From assembly GCF_007483685.1 (NCBI RefSeq), contig NZ_VMKN01000001.1, positions 3,325,143 through 3,389,142 on the forward strand: a stretch of 64,000 bases of DNA. The letters are read 5' to 3'. Made by a program: the position numbers and the translations under genes. This stretch comes from Litoribacter populi (GTDB lineage: Bacteria; Bacteroidota; Bacteroidia; Cytophagales; Cyclobacteriaceae). The notes under the pieces were generated by a model that saw only the letters and a list, made by a program, of their open reading frames with translations, ran no database searches and had not been told where the DNA came from. Of the stretch, positions 18,123 through 27,554 are shown piece by piece. Each line of letters opens with the position of its first letter. The stretch's first letter is position 1.

Positions 18123-19220
18123 ATGGTCAGTAGTATTTTAGATTACATTGTTTGGAGCCCCAACCCTGCCGTTTTTCCGGGATTTGAAAGGTTGAGGTGG
18201 TACAGTTTGTTGTTTGCCATAGGGTTCATCATTGGCCAGCAGATCATGATTTATATTTTCAAAAAGGAGAATCACAATCCTGAATTGGTGGATAAACTTA
18301 CCATCTATATGGTGGTAGCTACAATTGTGGGTGCCAGATTAGGGCATGTGCTTTTCTACGAGCCTGACAAGTATTTCAGCAACCCACTTGACATTCTTAA
18401 AGTCTGGGAAGGCGGCTTAGCAAGCCATGGTGCTGCTATCGCCATCCTTTTAGCTTTATGGATGTATGTACGAAAAACCCCTGGACAAAGCTATTTATGG
18501 GTGGTTGACCGGATTGTGATCGTAGTGGCACTTGTGGGTTGTCTAATAAGGTTCGGTAACCTGATGAATTCTGAAATAGGCGGGAAAGCTACCGATAGTG
18601 ACTCTGGATTCGTTTTTGCAAGAGATGCTGAAGAGACGTTGGCAACATTGAGGATACCAGTCCTAGAGGTAAATGCCTATAAGCCGGATAACCGCGAGGA
18701 TGAATTGACTGGCAATGGAATCGTTCCCTTAAATTTTGACATAGAAATTGCAAAAGGGACCTATGAGGAAAAGGATTTGAAAACAGCTCTGGAAACCGAT
18801 GTCAAATATGTACTGACCAAGTTTAGAAGCTCACAAAAATACCTGGCCGAATCTGCGGATACACCGTTGAATTATACATTGCAAGACCGTGGTGATCATT
18901 ACGTGGCTACCATTCACACTTTTGGTATTGCTAAATATCCTACTCAAATCTACGAGGCCATCTCCTATTTGCTGATCTTTATTGGATTATATATAGGCTG
19001 GGTAAAGTATAAGAATAGAATTCCTGAAGGCTTGTACCTTGGGATATTCCTTGTGGCAGTGTTTGGGATGCGGTTTATCTGGGAATTCCTAAAAGAAAAT
19101 CAGGTGGAGTTTGAAGAAGGGCTTACATTGAATATGGGGCAGGTACTAAGCATACCTGCTGTGTTGGGAGGATTTGTCTTGATCATTTTGGCAATGAGGA
19201 AAAAGCAAACCGAGCTTTAA
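18123..19220 (+). CDS. lgt: prolipoprotein diacylglyceryl transferase with internal insertion
   Basis: Lgt transfers diacylglycerol from phosphatidylglycerol to the lipobox cysteine of prolipoproteins in the inner membrane. The protein has about seven hydrophobic segments, SHGAAIA with His103, and the signature [16 protein letters not shown] (139-154) with Arg143. The late motif YPTQIYEA is at 272-279. It is 365 residues long against about 270-290 for most Lgt proteins; the extra roughly 100 residues (about 155-265) sit between the signature and YPTQIYE, are polar, and should lie in the periplasm. Its stop overlaps the convergent yidD stop by four bases. Confidence 0.92.
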   Translation: MVSSILDYIVWSPNPAVFPGFERLRWYSLLFAIGFIIGQQIMIYIFKKENHNPELVDKLTIYMVVATIVGARLGHVLFYEPDKYFSNPLDILKVWEGGLASHGAAIAILLALWMYVRKTPGQSYLWVVDRIVIVVALVGCLIRFGNLMNSEIGGKATDSDSGFVFARDAEETLATLRIPVLEVNAYKPDNREDELTGNGIVPLNFDIEIAKGTYEEKDLKTALETDVKYVLTKFRSSQKYLAESADTPLNYTLQDRGDHYVATIHTFGIAKYPTQIYEAISYLLIFIGLYIGWVKYKNRIPEGLYLGIFLVAVFGMRFIWEFLKENQVEFEEGLTLNMGQVLSIPAVLGGFVLIILAMRKKQTEL

Positions 19221-19438
19221 GGTACCGGGTCATGGCCATGACCACCAAGCGGGTTGCATCGGGCAATCCGCTTTAAACCTAACCATCCACCTTTAAAAAC
19301 TCCATGTTTTAATATGGCTTCTTTGGTATATTGGCTGCAAGTTGGCGTATAACGACACATAGGAGGCAACAATGGGGATATAAAGTATTGATAAAACAAT
19401 ACGGGCAATATGGCGATTTTTTTGATGATGGTGCTCAC
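19217..19438 (-). CDS. yidD: membrane protein insertion efficiency factor YidD
   Basis: This 73-residue protein has the YidD hallmark [19 protein letters not shown] with its cysteines, followed by [24 protein letters not shown]. YidD assists YidC in membrane protein insertion and associates with the inner membrane by an amphipathic N-terminal helix (about residues 4-22). Size and motif order are typical. In many bacteria yidD sits with rnpA and yidC; here it is alone, converging on lgt with a four-base overlap. Confidence 0.93.
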   Translation of the reverse strand: MSTIIKKIAILPVLFYQYFISPLLPPMCRYTPTCSQYTKEAILKHGVFKGGWLGLKRIARCNPLGGHGHDPVP

Positions 19439-19605
19439 TCAGTTTTGGTTTATCCTACTCGATATTATAGCTTTGAATTTCCTACAGCTTTGCTTAGTTA
19501 AATAATAACCCAGAAGGCACGTTTATTTAATTCTGACTTTAGGTAATTAAGTTTCAACTGCCTAAGTTAGTTCCTAATTTTGATTTATTAAATACAAAAA
19601 CCCAT

Positions 19606-21045
19606 TTGAAGTTATACTGGAAATATATCACGCTTTTCTTACTGAGTTTTGCTTCAGGAGTCGTCTTGAATGCGCAAGATTTAGACTCTTTGGCTATGGA
19701 TCCCATGGCTCCAGAACAAGTGACAGTAAACAATATTTTTATCATTGGAAATGAAAAAACCCGGAAAAGCATTATATCTAGGGAAATGGATATACAAATC
19801 CGGACCACATATGACTGGGAGGATTTTATTTCCTTGCTGATTGAGGACCAAAAGAAAATCTACAACCTTCAGCTTTTTACCTCAGTAGAAGTTACCCCAT
19901 TGTTTGTTGAGGATGACCAAGTGGAAATATTAGTAACTGTGAAAGAGCGCTGGTATGTGATTCCGAGTGTTATCTTCACCTTAGCAGACCGGAATTTTTC
20001 GGAGTGGTGGGTCAACCAAAATAGGGATTTTTCTAGAGTCAACTATGGTGTGAAACTTAACCACGATAATGTGGGGGGAAGGAATGAAAAATTAAAGTTA
20101 TTGGCTCAATTTGGGTTTACTCAAGCTTTCGATATCACTTATTCTAAGCCCTATATTGATAGAAACCAACAACACGGACTTGCAGCCCAGGTCACTTATT
20201 TCACAATGAAAACTATACCTATCCGTTCGGCAGACAATAGGCAGGTCTTTTACACCAATGACAATGAAGATGTACTGAGGCAGAATATCGCGGCTAACGT
20301 CAAGTATACCTATCGGGGAAGTTTTTATAATTTTCACAATGTAACAGTAGGTTACAACCAGACTTCCATCCATGAGGATGTGCTTGCCGAAAATCCAGAC
20401 TTTTTTCAACATGATGACAATCAATTGCGCTTTTTCTCGGCCAGTTACAGCTACCGACACGATAAGCGTGATAATGTCGCCTATGCTACCGAGGGTCAAG
20501 TATTGAATGTAGGCCTGACCCGATATGGGCTGTTTTCAAATGACGATGTCAATGAAACCGAATTTTCGGTGATTGCGAATAAATACATACGGTTGACGCC
20601 TAAGTTCCATTTTGTATCAGGTGTTTCTGGTTCCACCTACCTGAGCCCCCGGCAACCCTATACTTTGGTTAGAGGTGTTGGTTATTTACCCAATTTCATT
20701 AGAGGCTATGAACTAAATGTCATCGAGGGTCAGCAAACCATCGCTCACAAAAACAGCTTAAGATATGAGTTGTTCAATAGAGCCTATGATATATCAAGTT
20801 TTGTCCCATTGGATGCCTTATCTACTTTTCCGGTACGACTTTATCTGAGCGCCAACTTTGACCACGGGCATGTAAAGGACCGAAACAATTTGCCAGAAAA
20901 TGCCCGCCTGACGAATAGGTATTTGTATGGGTATGGTTTAGGATTGGATTTGGTCACCTTTTACGACCAAGTCTTCAGGTTTGAATACTCTGTTAACAAT
21001 CTCGGATTTGGTAACTTCTTCATAAACTTTAGAGCTCCCTTCTAA
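19606..21045 (+). CDS. BamA/TamA-like outer membrane protein with POTRA domain
   Basis: This 479-residue protein has a signal peptide ending near LNAQ (residues 1-24). One POTRA-like domain follows (about 38-115, starting VNNIFIIGNEKTRKSIISREMD). A C-terminal beta-barrel of the surface-antigen (Omp85) family then runs to the end, where the last residues are FGNFFINFRAPF with a terminal aromatic. Having one POTRA domain, it is shorter than BamA and resembles the reduced Omp85 proteins found in Bacteroidota. The start is TTG at 19606. It lies 166 bases from yidD (nothing else visible in that gap) and begins a run of three outer-membrane genes. The substrate of the barrel is unknown. Confidence 0.75.
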   Translation: MKLYWKYITLFLLSFASGVVLNAQDLDSLAMDPMAPEQVTVNNIFIIGNEKTRKSIISREMDIQIRTTYDWEDFISLLIEDQKKIYNLQLFTSVEVTPLFVEDDQVEILVTVKERWYVIPSVIFTLADRNFSEWWVNQNRDFSRVNYGVKLNHDNVGGRNEKLKLLAQFGFTQAFDITYSKPYIDRNQQHGLAAQVTYFTMKTIPIRSADNRQVFYTNDNEDVLRQNIAANVKYTYRGSFYNFHNVTVGYNQTSIHEDVLAENPDFFQHDDNQLRFFSASYSYRHDKRDNVAYATEGQVLNVGLTRYGLFSNDDVNETEFSVIANKYIRLTPKFHFVSGVSGSTYLSPRQPYTLVRGVGYLPNFIRGYELNVIEGQQTIAHKNSLRYELFNRAYDISSFVPLDALSTFPVRLYLSANFDHGHVKDRNNLPENARLTNRYLYGYGLGLDLVTFYDQVFRFEYSVNNLGFGNFFINFRAPF

Positions 21046-21130
21046 TTTAGTCGTTTAATATCAAGTGGTTATAGTAAATTTATTGTAAATTACTTTCCGA
21101 TTTTTTTCCACTTATCCAGACATTTTTTTT

Positions 21131-21955
21131 ATGAAGCCTGCTGCATGGATGACCCTGTCCTTATGGACTTGCTGTGTTTTAGTTTCTCTCGCTCAATCGG
21201 GAATGGAGGTCTACCCTTCAGGGGCCCGCAGTATGGGCATGGGGAATTCCCACACAACTTTGGTAGATGGTTACAGCCTTTTCAACAATATCGGAGCACT
21301 GGGCAGGCTAGAATCTTCCCAGGCCTTCTTTGGCTTTGATCACCGTCTAAATCTTTCTGAACTAACCACACTTTCGGCCGGTATGGCCATGGTAACCCCA
21401 AAAGGGAATTGGGGACTCAATGTCAGCCATTTTGGAGGACAGCTTTTCAATCAACAAAATGTGGGTTTGGGATTTTCGAACAAGTTGGGAATCGGAAGTT
21501 TTGGATTAAAAGTCAATTACCTACAAACAAACATGGAGGAATTTGGAAGAAGTGGTGTACCTATTTTCGAATTCGGAGGAGTAGCTGAATTGACGCCCAA
21601 GTTGTTCTTTGGAGCCCATATTTACAATTTTTCAAGAGCAAAAATGAGCAAGCTTACCAATGACACTTTTCCCACCATAATTAAAGCAGGCTTATCCATA
21701 AAACCATCCGAGCATCTGACTTTCAATGTGGAAGCCGAAAAAGACATACTCTTACCACCCATTTTGAAAGTTGGAATGGAGTATGATTTTCAGGAAAAGC
21801 TTCAAGGAAGAATGGGTTTTAACTCCAACCCAAACAACCTCTTTTTCGGAATTGGCTTCAGACCCAGAAAATACCAAATTGATTATGCCTTGAGCCAAAA
21901 TTATAAACTTGGCTTCACCCACCATTTTTCATTTAATCTCCTTTTTGGCCAATGA
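21131..21955 (+). CDS. outer membrane beta-barrel protein, PorV/PorQ-like
   Basis: The 274-residue protein has a signal peptide (about 1-22, ending SLAQS). The mature start, YPSGARSMGMGNSHTTLVDG followed by YSLFNNIGALG, has the pattern seen in PorV/PorQ and FadL-like barrels of Bacteroidota. The rest alternates hydrophobic and polar residues as in beta-strands and ends with a phenylalanine-rich FSFNLLFG. Some family members are type IX secretion shuttle or attachment proteins, but the similarity is general and I cannot assign a T9SS role. The stop overlaps the start of the next gene by four bases (ATGA), so the two are translationally coupled. Confidence 0.6.
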   Translation: MKPAAWMTLSLWTCCVLVSLAQSGMEVYPSGARSMGMGNSHTTLVDGYSLFNNIGALGRLESSQAFFGFDHRLNLSELTTLSAGMAMVTPKGNWGLNVSHFGGQLFNQQNVGLGFSNKLGIGSFGLKVNYLQTNMEEFGRSGVPIFEFGGVAELTPKLFFGAHIYNFSRAKMSKLTNDTFPTIIKAGLSIKPSEHLTFNVEAEKDILLPPILKVGMEYDFQEKLQGRMGFNSNPNNLFFGIGFRPRKYQIDYALSQNYKLGFTHHFSFNLLFGQ

Positions 21956-24048
21956 AATGGTTGTTCGCATTGATTTTCACTTTTTCGGCTGTTTTAGCTT
22001 CAGCCCAAACCTTTAAGCCAAAAGAAGTGGATTTGGAAAAATTTGCTGAGGAGTTATTTGCCTTTCAAGAGGAAGAGCTTGATTACGAAAACCTTTATGA
22101 AAGCTTGCTTCAACTCCTTCTAAATCCATTGCATCTAAATAAAGTCTCTGCCGAGGAGCTGCAATCATTGTATTTATTGACCCCGTTGCAAATCATTGAA
22201 TTTATTAACTATCGGTCATTATTCGGCCCCTTGCTTACCATCTATGAACTTCAGGCTATACCTGAGTTTGATTTGGAAACCATCTACAGGTTAGTACCAT
22301 TTGTAACTCTTGAAGACAGGGAAAACCAATTTACAGGTAATCTCTTGAATCGAATTGCAAATGACAGGGACAATTACCTCATGATCCGGCATCGTCGTGT
22401 CTGGGAATCCAGAAAAGGTTACACAGCGCCCGACACACTCTCCAATGGCAATCTGAGCAGTAGATACCTTGGAGACCCTAATGACCTCTACGTGCGCTTT
22501 AGAATGCAGCATGCCAAAGATTTCAGCGTAGGCCTAACCCTTGATAAAGATCCTGGAGAGCAATTCACTTGGGAACCCAGTTCAAAGCGGTATGGATTCA
22601 ATTTTCTATCCTATCATTTCACACTCTTTAATAAAGGAAAGTGGAAAACATTGGCTTTGGGGGACTATCAATTGCAATTTGGTCAGGGATTGGTATTTGG
22701 ATCGGGATTTTCCGTCGGAAAAGGTGCTGAGGCAATTACTACCGTTCGAAGGAGCACTTTGGGCATCAGGCCTTATACTTCAGTATTGGAGTTCGGTTTT
22801 TTCCGTGGTGCAGCATTCACCCGAAAAGAAGGCCGGTTTGAAATCACCGCTTTAGCATCTTCAACGCCAAGGGACGGAAATGTGCAAGTGAGCTTTGACA
22901 CCCTTGAGAGAGAAGAGGCTTTTATTTCATCCTTAATGCTAAGTGGGCTTCACCGCACCCCGAATGAAATAGCTCAAAAAGCCCAGCTGCGAGAGCATAA
23001 TTTGGGCGGAAATATTCATTACACTTCGCTTAACCGTTCCTTTCAAATGGGAGCTAATGCACTATATACAGAATACAGCCAATCTTTTCATCGACAAGAA
23101 AGAATCTACAATAGCTTTGAGTTTAGAGGAAAACAGAACCATTTGCAAAGCATGTATTTTAACTTCAACTATCAAAACTATTTTCTTTTCGGAGAAACCG
23201 CCCGTTCGAAAAGCGGTGGAATGGGAACAGTAGTAGGCTTGATGAGCAGCCTAAGTCCAAAAATAGATTTGTCTTTACTTTATAGAAATTATGCCAAGAA
23301 CTTTCATACCTTTTATGGGAATGGCTTTGGTGAAAGCAGTCGACCTATCAATGAAACTGGTTTTTACATAGGTTTACAAGCCAAACCTAGGAGAAAGGTA
23401 ACCTGGTCGGGGTATTATGACCAATTCCGATTTCCATGGCTAAGGTTCCAAGCTTATGCACCTTCTGAGGGTTATGAGTGGCTGCAACGCATCACTTATT
23501 CCCCTAGCCGACAAATCTTAATTTTTGTCCAAACCAGAGAAGAAAGCAAGGACCGCAATCACCGGAATACTCCAGTTGGCCCATCAGGCCATATTCTTTC
23601 AAAGGCAAAACGCTTCAATACTACCGCAAATTTAGATTTGGTCATAGATCGCCGGTGGAGCATCAAGTCGAGGGTCCAGTTCAGCAGTTATGATTTTGAA
23701 GGGCAAAAAACCAGAGGCTACACCATATTGCAGGATTTGACCTATAAATCTCAAAAGACCTCGATAAGCGGACGGATTGCCCTGTTTGATACGGACGACT
23801 ATGATAACAGACAGTACGTATATGAAAAGAACGTATTATGGGCATTTTCCATCCCCGCTTATTATGGCCAAGGTATGCGATATTATTTGCTGGGGCAATA
23901 TAAAATCAGTCCCAAACTCACTGTATGGGGGCGTTTGGCACGTACCACCTTTACTGATAGGGATGTAATCAGTTCGGGACTTCAAGAAATAAATGGTTCA
24001 AAGCTAACCGAAAGCAACTTGCAAATCCGATACGCCTTCAATAAATAA
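21952..24048 (+). CDS. helix-hairpin-helix domain protein with predicted outer-membrane barrel
   Basis: This 698-residue protein has a signal peptide (MKWLFALIFTFSAVLASAQ). A helical region at about 40-115 holds two ComEA-type helix-hairpin-helix motifs: PLHLNKVSAEELQSLYLLTP, then YELQAIPEFDLETIYRLVP. The remaining roughly 580 residues are rich in alternating strands (for example LGDYQLQFGQGLVFGSGFS) and end in LQIRYAFNK, consistent with a porin-like barrel. HHH motifs usually contact DNA, so a secreted barrel with such a plug is odd; a role in DNA handling at the surface is only a guess. It overlaps the PorQ-like gene by four bases and ends at a bidirectional terminator. Confidence 0.65.
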   Translation: MKWLFALIFTFSAVLASAQTFKPKEVDLEKFAEELFAFQEEELDYENLYESLLQLLLNPLHLNKVSAEELQSLYLLTPLQIIEFINYRSLFGPLLTIYELQAIPEFDLETIYRLVPFVTLEDRENQFTGNLLNRIANDRDNYLMIRHRRVWESRKGYTAPDTLSNGNLSSRYLGDPNDLYVRFRMQHAKDFSVGLTLDKDPGEQFTWEPSSKRYGFNFLSYHFTLFNKGKWKTLALGDYQLQFGQGLVFGSGFSVGKGAEAITTVRRSTLGIRPYTSVLEFGFFRGAAFTRKEGRFEITALASSTPRDGNVQVSFDTLEREEAFISSLMLSGLHRTPNEIAQKAQLREHNLGGNIHYTSLNRSFQMGANALYTEYSQSFHRQERIYNSFEFRGKQNHLQSMYFNFNYQNYFLFGETARSKSGGMGTVVGLMSSLSPKIDLSLLYRNYAKNFHTFYGNGFGESSRPINETGFYIGLQAKPRRKVTWSGYYDQFRFPWLRFQAYAPSEGYEWLQRITYSPSRQILIFVQTREESKDRNHRNTPVGPSGHILSKAKRFNTTANLDLVIDRRWSIKSRVQFSSYDFEGQKTRGYTILQDLTYKSQKTSISGRIALFDTDDYDNRQYVYEKNVLWAFSIPAYYGQGMRYYLLGQYKISPKLTVWGRLARTTFTDRDVISSGLQEINGSKLTESNLQIRYAFNK

Positions 24049-24090
24049 AAAAATGGACTATAGGTATACTTGTACAATAGTCCATTTTTT
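24047..24090. terminator. bidirectional rho-independent terminator
   Basis: AAAAAATGGACTAT pairs with ATAGTCCATTTTTT across a 15-base loop. A/T tracts on both sides let it serve both the HHH-barrel operon and the convergent mscL gene. Confidence 0.85.
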
Positions 24091-24096
24091 CAAAAG

Positions 24097-24513
24097 TTAG
24101 GCTCTTTTCAAAAGATCCCTAATCTCCTCTAGAAGTTTTTCCTCCCGGGAAGGTGCCGGTGGGGGTGTTGGTGCAGTTTCCTCTTTTTTCTGAATCCGTA
24201 CCATGGAGCGAATTATCATAAATATGATTAATGCTATAATCAGAAAATCTACAACCTGCTGAATGAAATTGCCATAATTAACGGTAACAGCGCTTATCGT
24301 TTCCCCAGCAGGATCGATATAGGCTTCCCTAAGTACGACCATCAGATCTTTGAAATCAACACCTCCCAATGCAAGTCCTATAGGTGGCATTAAAATATCG
24401 TTGACCATTGAAGTAACCACCCGACCAAAAGCCGCACCTATTATAACAGCTATTGCCAAATCAACAACATTGCCGCGTAACGCGAATTCCTTAAACTCTT
24501 TGATAAATGTCAT
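24097..24513 (-). CDS. mscL: large-conductance mechanosensitive channel
   Basis: MscL opens under membrane tension to release solutes during osmotic downshock. The 138-residue protein has the family start [31 protein letters not shown] as its first transmembrane helix. The pore-side Gly/Ala pattern is in this helix, a second helix lies at about 80-100 ([17 protein letters not shown]) and a charged C-terminal helix closes the protein ([12 protein letters not shown]). The C-terminal linker with a run of prolines is a normal variation. It converges on the HHH-barrel gene with a shared terminator. Confidence 0.95.
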   Translation of the reverse strand: MTFIKEFKEFALRGNVVDLAIAVIIGAAFGRVVTSMVNDILMPPIGLALGGVDFKDLMVVLREAYIDPAGETISAVTVNYGNFIQQVVDFLIIALIIFMIIRSMVRIQKKEETAPTPPPAPSREEKLLEEIRDLLKRA

Positions 24514-24659
24514 AAAAATTTTGTTTGGTTAAAAATAATATTAACACATAATCTTACTGTTAAATATAACCATTTAAAAACAAAATTCAACGTATACAGT
24601 AAGTTCAAATCTATGACAAATTATTTTTACTTAATCTAAATAATCCCAGCCGAACTATT

Positions 24660-24667
24660 TATTTTTG
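24660..24667 (+). promoter_or_regulatory. candidate -7 box (TATTTTTG) for the S9 peptidase gene
   Basis: TATTTTTG matches TAnnTTTG exactly, 37 bases before the ATG of the peptidase. No clear TTG is at the usual -33 distance, so this is only half of a promoter. Confidence 0.4.
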
Positions 24668-24704
24668 CCCGAACGTTAAAGGAACAGTTGATCGAAATCC
24701 ATAT

Positions 24705-26774
24705 ATGAACATAGCGGAAACCAATCTCTTAAATAAGCCTAAAGCATTAAAAATAGCCAAGAATCTTTCCATGCACCAGCATTCCAGAGTAGACCACTAC
24801 TACTGGATGAATGACCGGTCTAATTCAGATGTGATTAATTACCTGAATGAGGAAAATCAGTATCTGGATGCACAGTTAGCAGATACTATCGGGCTTCAAG
24901 AAAAGCTTTTCTTGGAAATGAAAGGTAGGATAAAAGAGGATGATGAAAGTGTTCCCTACTTTAAGGACGGTTTTTACTATTATACCAAATATATAAAAGG
25001 TGGCGAATACCCGGTTTTTTGTCGTAAAAAAGAATCTTTAGAAGCAGAAGAAGAAATTATTCTGGACCAAAACCTTCTGGCCGAGGATTGTGACTACTTT
25101 AATGTAAGTGCAGTAGGTGTAGCACCAAACCAAAATTTATTGGCTTTTGCTCAGGATATTATCGGAAGAAGGATTTACAGTCTGCGTTTCAAGGATTTGA
25201 AAACCGGTGAATTTTTGCCAGATGAAATCATTGAGGTAACCGGAAATTTTGTGTGGGCCAATGATAACAGGACCCTGTTCTATTCCAAGCAGGATCAAGA
25301 TACCCTTCGCTCCTATCAAATTTATAAGCACATTTTGGGTACACCGCAAGTGGAAGATGAACTCGTCTACGAAGAAAAAGACGACACCTTCACTACTTTT
25401 GTATCCAAATCGAAGTCTAAACAATATATTTTCTTTTGTTCACAGAGCACTGTCTCTTCAGAGTACAGGTTTTTGGATGCCAATGAACCGCATGGGCATA
25501 TCCATCTGATCCAAAAGAGAAAACGGGATTTGGAATATGAGGTGGAACATTTTAATGGACATTTCTTAATCCTTAACAACCATCAAGCTATAAATTTCAA
25601 GCTTGACAAAGCTCCGGTTGATAATCCAGCCATGGAGAATTGGGTTGAAATAATCCCTCACCGTGAGGAGGTACTTTTGGAAGGTTTTGAGGTTTTCAAA
25701 AACCATCTGGTTCTTGAGGAAAGATTCAACGGTCTTTCTCGCATTCAAATCCGAAACATGAGAAATGCCTCCAATCATTTCATTGAAATCAATGAGGAGA
25801 CCTATACCATTTGGATTGGGCATAATCCAGAGTTTGATACCCATATTCTAAGATTCGGATACAATTCACTTACCACCCCGGCCTCCACATTCGACTATGA
25901 TATGGAAAGCCGTGAAAAATATCTACTCAAGCAACAAGAAGTATTAGGAGGATTTGATCCTGCCGAATACGAGTCCAAGAGGGAATGGGCCATTGCCAAA
26001 GACGGTACTAAGGTGCCCATTTCGATCGTCTACAAAAAGGACCTATTTAATCAAAATGGGCAAAACCCGCTTCTACAATATGCCTATGGTTCTTATGGTT
26101 TTAGCACCGACCCTGTTTTCAGCTCCAGCAGATTAAGTTTGCTGGACAGAGGGTTTGTGTTTGCCATTGCCCACATCCGGGGCGGTCAGGAAATGGGCCG
26201 CAACTGGTACGAGGAAGGCAAAATGCTCAAAAAGATTAATACATTCCTAGATTTCATTGACTGCTCCGAGTTTTTGATCGACTCGGGATACACTTCTTCA
26301 GACCGCCTTTACGCCATGGGAGGCAGTGCTGGAGGGCTTCTGATGGGTGCAGTGATGAACATGCGACCAGAATTGTACCACGGCATTATTGCGGCGGTTC
26401 CCTTCGTTGACGTGGTTACTACCATGCTTGACGAGAGTATTCCCTTGACCACGGGAGAATTTGACGAGTGGGGTAATCCCAAAAACAAGGAGTTTTATGA
26501 TTACATGCTTTCCTATTCTCCATATGATAATATTGAGGCAAAGGCCTACCCTCACCTATTGATCACCTCCGGCCTCCACGATAGCCAAGTCCAATATTGG
26601 GAACCCACCAAATGGGCCGCAAAGCTTCGGGAGTTAAAAACCGACGACAACCTGCTACTCCTCTATACAAACATGGAAGCAGGGCATGGGGGCGCCTCTG
26701 GAAGGTTTAACAGCCTCAAAGAATTGGCGATGGAGTATGCTTTTATCCTCAAACTGGCAGGAATCAGGAATTAA
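24705..26774 (+). CDS. ptrB: S9 family prolyl oligopeptidase (oligopeptidase B type)
   Basis: This 689-residue serine peptidase has an N-terminal seven-bladed propeller and a C-terminal alpha/beta-hydrolase domain. The catalytic triad is Ser541 in GGSAGG, Asp626 in GLHDSQVQYWEP and His661 in AGHGGASGR. The RGGQEMGRNWYEEGKMLKKINTF region and the length are typical of oligopeptidase B, which cuts short peptides after basic residues; prolyl oligopeptidase proper is the alternative. There is no signal peptide, so the enzyme should be cytoplasmic. The stop overlaps the convergent hypothetical gene by four bases. Confidence 0.88.
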   Translation: MNIAETNLLNKPKALKIAKNLSMHQHSRVDHYYWMNDRSNSDVINYLNEENQYLDAQLADTIGLQEKLFLEMKGRIKEDDESVPYFKDGFYYYTKYIKGGEYPVFCRKKESLEAEEEIILDQNLLAEDCDYFNVSAVGVAPNQNLLAFAQDIIGRRIYSLRFKDLKTGEFLPDEIIEVTGNFVWANDNRTLFYSKQDQDTLRSYQIYKHILGTPQVEDELVYEEKDDTFTTFVSKSKSKQYIFFCSQSTVSSEYRFLDANEPHGHIHLIQKRKRDLEYEVEHFNGHFLILNNHQAINFKLDKAPVDNPAMENWVEIIPHREEVLLEGFEVFKNHLVLEERFNGLSRIQIRNMRNASNHFIEINEETYTIWIGHNPEFDTHILRFGYNSLTTPASTFDYDMESREKYLLKQQEVLGGFDPAEYESKREWAIAKDGTKVPISIVYKKDLFNQNGQNPLLQYAYGSYGFSTDPVFSSSRLSLLDRGFVFAIAHIRGGQEMGRNWYEEGKMLKKINTFLDFIDCSEFLIDSGYTSSDRLYAMGGSAGGLLMGAVMNMRPELYHGIIAAVPFVDVVTTMLDESIPLTTGEFDEWGNPKNKEFYDYMLSYSPYDNIEAKAYPHLLITSGLHDSQVQYWEPTKWAAKLRELKTDDNLLLLYTNMEAGHGGASGRFNSLKELAMEYAFILKLAGIRN

Positions 26775-27541
26775 AACTCTTCATCAACTTCTGCCCTTTC
26801 ATCGGTTGCTACAATCTCGCAGGCGTTGGAATTAAGGTTTGCCACCGGATGGTATTCCCCACATAGGTATTGAAAAAACTCAATGCCGAAAAGGTAGATG
26901 ATATGGGGGTACTCAAGCTGCGTGGTCGGGAGCTTAAACTCCATATGGTATGTTTCATCATCTATAGGGAGCATTTCCCCTTCAAACAAAACACCGTCAT
27001 ATTGGTCTTTTTTTTGAAAGCTCAAAGAAACGGCCTGCAGATAAAACCTGAAATGGGTGGCATTTGGTCTTGTATGCATGTCTCGTGCAGGGATCAAATC
27101 CGGCACAAATATGGTTAATCCATCCTCCTCAAATTGTAGATAAAAAGGAGTCATAACGGCATTTCGCACACCGACTTTCCTGTTGAGTCGAAGCCCTACC
27201 AAAAGATTGAGATCGCCATTCAGAACGGTGCGTTTCCCTCTACTCTTGGTGGGATCAGATTTTACCACTTTCACCATGATAGTCACTAAGCGGTTGAAAA
27301 ATTCATTGTCCGAGCCACGCACAATGGAGTCTCTCAGCGCTTTTAATATCTCGGCTGCCTGCTTGCCTGCATTTCCGAATTCTGCAAAATTCTCACGTAC
27401 CCTGGACATTTTGGGGTGCTCCATGATGTAAGAGCGCTCACTCCCACCATTTTCCCTGACCAAGTACACCCCATTTGATTTATAATAGGTCAATTTCCCA
27501 AGTGCCCCTATAAACCGCTGTCCACTTTTTTGTATTGCCAT
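26771..27541 (-). CDS. hypothetical protein, DUF6266-like, first of tandem pair
   Basis: A 256-residue protein without signal peptide or membrane helix. The N-terminus FIGALGKLTYYKSNGVYLVRE has the GxxGxxxYYKxxG pattern also seen in the neighbouring gene and, as far as I recall, in the Bacteroidota family DUF6266. After it come a helix-rich part with basic residues (about 35-95) and a beta-rich C-terminal half. It is 13 bases downstream of its likely relative, so the two should form an operon. The last residues are acidic (DERAEVDEEF). Function unknown; the family name is from memory and should be checked. Confidence 0.6.
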   Translation of the reverse strand: MAIQKSGQRFIGALGKLTYYKSNGVYLVRENGGSERSYIMEHPKMSRVRENFAEFGNAGKQAAEILKALRDSIVRGSDNEFFNRLVTIMVKVVKSDPTKSRGKRTVLNGDLNLLVGLRLNRKVGVRNAVMTPFYLQFEEDGLTIFVPDLIPARDMHTRPNATHFRFYLQAVSLSFQKKDQYDGVLFEGEMLPIDDETYHMEFKLPTTQLEYPHIIYLFGIEFFQYLCGEYHPVANLNSNACEIVATDERAEVDEEF

Positions 27542-27554
27542 GGCTGCTTTTCGT

